A DNA stretch of 8,205 nt, taken from NCBI GenBank assembly GCA_028869725.1, contig JAGWRJ010000032.1, positions 1 to 8,205 of the forward strand, in the 5' to 3' direction. Under the pieces are notes generated by a model that was not told the DNA's origin, did no database searches, and was given only the letters and a program-made list of their open reading frames with translations. This document shows, one piece after another, positions 6,337 to 8,205 of the stretch; position 1 is the stretch's first letter; each line of letters begins with the position of its first letter. Both the position numbers and the translations under genes were made by a program. The DNA is from Alphaproteobacteria bacterium. Its GTDB lineage: Bacteria; Pseudomonadota; Alphaproteobacteria; Micropepsales; Micropepsaceae.

Positions 6337-7746
6337 ATGCGCACCCGTCTAGGACTGGCCGTTTTGCTGCCACTCGTGCTTCTTGCCTGCGATCAAAATG
6401 GCGCTGCCGCGCAGTCTCCCCACCCCCATGTCGTTCTGAAGGCCGAGCCGACCCCCCACGACCTGCCAACGATCGCGCCCATGCTGGCGCGGGTGTCTCA
6501 GGCCGTCGTCAATATTTCCGTGACGGGGACGGTCGCTGTGGCCCAGAACGGCCTCTACAACGATCCCTTCTTCCGCCAGTTCTTCGGCCTGCACGGCAAT
6601 CAGGCGCCCGAAGAGCACTTTCAGGCCGTAGGTTCAGGGGTCATCATCGATGCCCAGCATGGCTACGTGGTCACCAACAACCACGTGGTGAAGAATGCCA
6701 AGCGGGTCCAGGTCACGCTCAAGGATCACCGGACCTTTACCGCCAAGATCATCGGTACGGATCCGCAGACCGATATCGCGATCCTTCAGATTCCGGCACA
6801 GCATCTTGTCGCCATGCCGCTCGGCAACTCTGCCAATCTCAGGGTTGGCGACTATGTGGCGGCGATTGGCGATCCGTTCGGCGTGGGCCAGACTGCCACC
6901 TATGGCATCGTCAGTGCGCTGGGGCGCACCGGTCTTGGCATCGAGAACTATGAGAACTTCATCCAGACCGATGCCTCGATCAATCCGGGCAATTCGGGCG
7001 GTGCCCTCGTCAACATGGCCGGTCAGCTCGTCGGCATGAACACGGCGATCCTGAGCCAGAGCGGCGGCAATGTCGGCGTGGGCTTTGCCATTCCCGTCAA
7101 CATGGTCCGCACCATTGCCCAGCAGCTCATCAACCATGGCAAGGTCACGCGCGGTGAACTTGGTGTTCTGGTGCAGAACCTGACCCCGTCGTTGGCCCAG
7201 GCAATGGGCCTTAGCGTCACCGAAGGCGCGGTGGTGTCCGAGGTGCTGCCCGGCACGCCGGCGCAACGCGCCGGCCTTAAGGCCGGTGACGTGATTATCA
7301 AGCTGAACGGTGAGGCGCTTCCCAATAGCAGTGAGCTGCGTAACAGGGTTGCTGAACTGCGGCCGGGCACCAAGGTTGGACTTACCTATCTGCGCAACGG
7401 TCATCCCAAGACCGTCGAGGTGACGCTCGCCCTCATGAAGGCTGGTGCAGGCCAGGGTAGCGCAACACCTGCAACGGGCTTTCTCTCCGGTATCACCGTC
7501 GGACCGATCCCGCAGGACAGCCCCGATTATGGTCAGGTCAAGGGCGTCTATCTGCAGCAGGTCCAGGAGGGCAGTGAAGCGGCCAATGCCGGACTGCAGC
7601 CCGGCGACATCATCACGAGTGTCGATCACCATCCGGTGCCCAATATCGGGGCCCTCAACATGGCGGTGCGCAATCATCCCAAGGGCCGTCCGATGCTTCT
7701 GACCGTTCGCCGCGGCCAGGCCGAGTTCTTCGTCGCGGTCCAGTAA
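6337..7746 (+). CDS. degP: Do/DegP-type periplasmic serine protease with two PDZ domains, probable lipoprotein
   Basis: The 469-residue protein is a full HtrA-family protease-chaperone that degrades or refolds damaged envelope proteins. After an N-terminal export signal, the trypsin-like domain shows the triad His116 (VTNNHVV), Asp146 (TDIAIL) and Ser220 (GNSGGAL). The DPFFRQFFG segment (76-84) belongs to the regulatory LA loop of Do proteases. PDZ1 spans about 272-365 (GELGVLVQNL, then AGLKAGDVI) and PDZ2 about 385-466 (AGLQPGDII). The signal peptide has few charged residues (Arg2, Arg4), a Leu-rich core, and LLAC at 15-18 followed by Asp19, which is a lipobox. Cleavage by signal peptidase I after AAA (23-25) is the alternative. 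The start is set by a perfect AAGGAG. The gene stands alone between its own leader and an intrinsic terminator. The symbol degP is by family; DegQ-like naming is equally possible. Confidence 0.95.
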   Translation: MRTRLGLAVLLPLVLLACDQNGAAAQSPHPHVVLKAEPTPHDLPTIAPMLARVSQAVVNISVTGTVAVAQNGLYNDPFFRQFFGLHGNQAPEEHFQAVGSGVIIDAQHGYVVTNNHVVKNAKRVQVTLKDHRTFTAKIIGTDPQTDIAILQIPAQHLVAMPLGNSANLRVGDYVAAIGDPFGVGQTATYGIVSALGRTGLGIENYENFIQTDASINPGNSGGALVNMAGQLVGMNTAILSQSGGNVGVGFAIPVNMVRTIAQQLINHGKVTRGELGVLVQNLTPSLAQAMGLSVTEGAVVSEVLPGTPAQRAGLKAGDVIIKLNGEALPNSSELRNRVAELRPGTKVGLTYLRNGHPKTVEVTLALMKAGAGQGSATPATGFLSGITVGPIPQDSPDYGQVKGVYLQQVQEGSEAANAGLQPGDIITSVDHHPVPNIGALNMAVRNHPKGRPMLLTVRRGQAEFFVAVQ

Positions 7747-7756
7747 GGCGTCAACG

Positions 7757-7799
7757 GGCGCGGGCTTCCCGCTCTGCCGGGAGCCCGCGCCTGTTTTTT
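7757..7799 (+). terminator. Intrinsic terminator after the Do-type protease gene
   Basis: GGCGCGGGCT (7757-7766) pairs with AGCCCGCGCC (7782-7791), and the stem extends inward through a G-U and two G-C pairs to about 13 bp. Two bases later a run of six T residues (7794-7799) follows. It lies 11 bases after the TAA stop. This is a textbook Rho-independent terminator. Confidence 0.92.
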
Positions 7800-7800
7800 C

Positions 7801-7848
7801 ATGTCAGCTCCTGCCTGCTCTGACGGGTATGCGGGAGGCGTTGTGTAA
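7801..7848 (+). other. 15-codon mini-ORF abutting the PP2C-like start (TAATG)
   Basis: ATG 7801 opens a 15-codon frame (MSAPACSDGYAGGVV) whose TAA (7846-7848) shares one base with the ATG of the next gene. It begins right after the terminator T-run and has no Shine-Dalgarno. It could be a leader peptide coupling translation, but a frame this short easily arises by chance. Confidence 0.15.
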
Positions 7849-8205
7849 TGGGAGACCGGATGGCTCTGACGCTCGTGGACAGTCTCTCTGTGCCGGGGGA
7901 TGTGCACAAGGCAAACGAGGACGCGTTTGCGGTGCGGCCCGAAGGAGCGGTGGTCCTCGACGGGGCCACGAGCCTGGGCGACCCACTGCTGCCGGGAGCC
8001 AGCGACGCGGCCTGGGTTGCGCGGTTCGGTGCCAATCGCCTGATGGCGCATCTTGAAGCCGGTCTGTCGGGAGCAGAGGCGGTAGACGCGGCGCTGGTGG
8101 ATGCGGAGCGGTCATTTTCCGCGCTGCGGCGCCGCCAACCACAAGAGACCTGGGAAATTCCCTTTGCCTCGATGATGCTGTGTGTTGATGCCGGCGATGG
8201 CATCG
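7848..8205 (+). CDS. PP2C-like protein phosphatase, N-terminal part (runs off the window)
   Basis: The frame is open from ATG 7848 to the window edge, giving 119 codons. GGGAGG at 7833-7838, nine bases upstream, supports this start; ATG 7860, four codons in, is an alternative. Two PP2C metal-site motifs are visible: HKANEDAF at about 20-27, where Asp25 would be a metal ligand, and VVLDGATSLGD at about 36-45, where Asp38-Gly39 matches the second motif. A helical stretch (about 53-98) then leads to FASMMLCVDAGDG (106-118), comparable to the GSTa-like strand of PP2C enzymes. Such proteins dephosphorylate Ser/Thr residues or act in signalling, with Mn/Mg. The C-terminal metal sites are outside the window, so catalytic activity cannot be judged. 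The gene probably has its own promoter or depends on read-through of the terminator just before it. Confidence 0.75.
   Translation, partial: MGDRMALTLVDSLSVPGDVHKANEDAFAVRPEGAVVLDGATSLGDPLLPGASDAAWVARFGANRLMAHLEAGLSGAEAVDAALVDAERSFSALRRRQPQETWEIPFASMMLCVDAGDGI

Noticed and set aside
6634..7677. A 347-codon minus-strand frame opposite the Do protease
   Set aside because: It is a shadow of the protease gene; the product has no family features.

Overview
The window is GC-rich, densely packed bacterial DNA, about 8.2 kb. Its gene content points to an alphaproteobacterium: a MoxR/DUF58/BatA-like DUF4159 cluster facing away from a DUF1285 - CoA-type Nudix - DUF6111 - CCA-adding enzyme cluster. This is from memory of gene neighbourhoods, not a search, and I cannot name the order or genus. 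I see no mobile element, CRISPR array, tRNA or rRNA. It reads as ordinary core chromosome with a few local oddities.

Left arm (1-3178, minus strand). Three overlapping genes run leftward: a MoxR AAA+ ATPase, a DUF58 protein, and a membrane-anchored BatA/DUF4159-type protein whose C-terminal part lies outside the window. MoxR ATPases with DUF58/vWA partners are thought to act as chaperone-like remodelling systems at the cell envelope; the target here is unknown.

Divergent gap (3179-3414). It holds no gene and should carry promoters for both arms. It contains a 7-bp direct repeat and a short inverted repeat.

Centre (3415-6030, plus strand). Four genes are joined by 1- to 4-base start/stop overlaps: DUF1285, a CoA-pyrophosphatase-like Nudix hydrolase, a small two-helix DUF6111-like membrane protein, and the class II CCA tRNA nucleotidyltransferase. 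The CCA enzyme ends at an in-frame TAG. Directly after it, 25 more in-frame codons resemble the usual C-terminal tail of the family and end at TAA 6106-6108. The gene is therefore either slightly truncated, read through, or affected by a base error.

Right part (6109-8205, plus strand). A 228-base leader with AT-rich repeats and hairpins precedes a complete Do/DegP-type serine protease with two PDZ domains and a lipobox-like signal peptide. A strong intrinsic terminator closes that gene. Only 48 bases after its T-run comes the start of a PP2C-like phosphatase gene, cut by the window edge.

Functionally the window pairs an envelope quality-control theme (MoxR/DUF58/DUF4159 and DegP) with a housekeeping operon (tRNA 3'-end maturation and CoA turnover). 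I found no convincing wholly new system. The best leads are the amber codon in the CCA gene, the putative lipoprotein form of the Do protease, and the poorly understood MoxR module.
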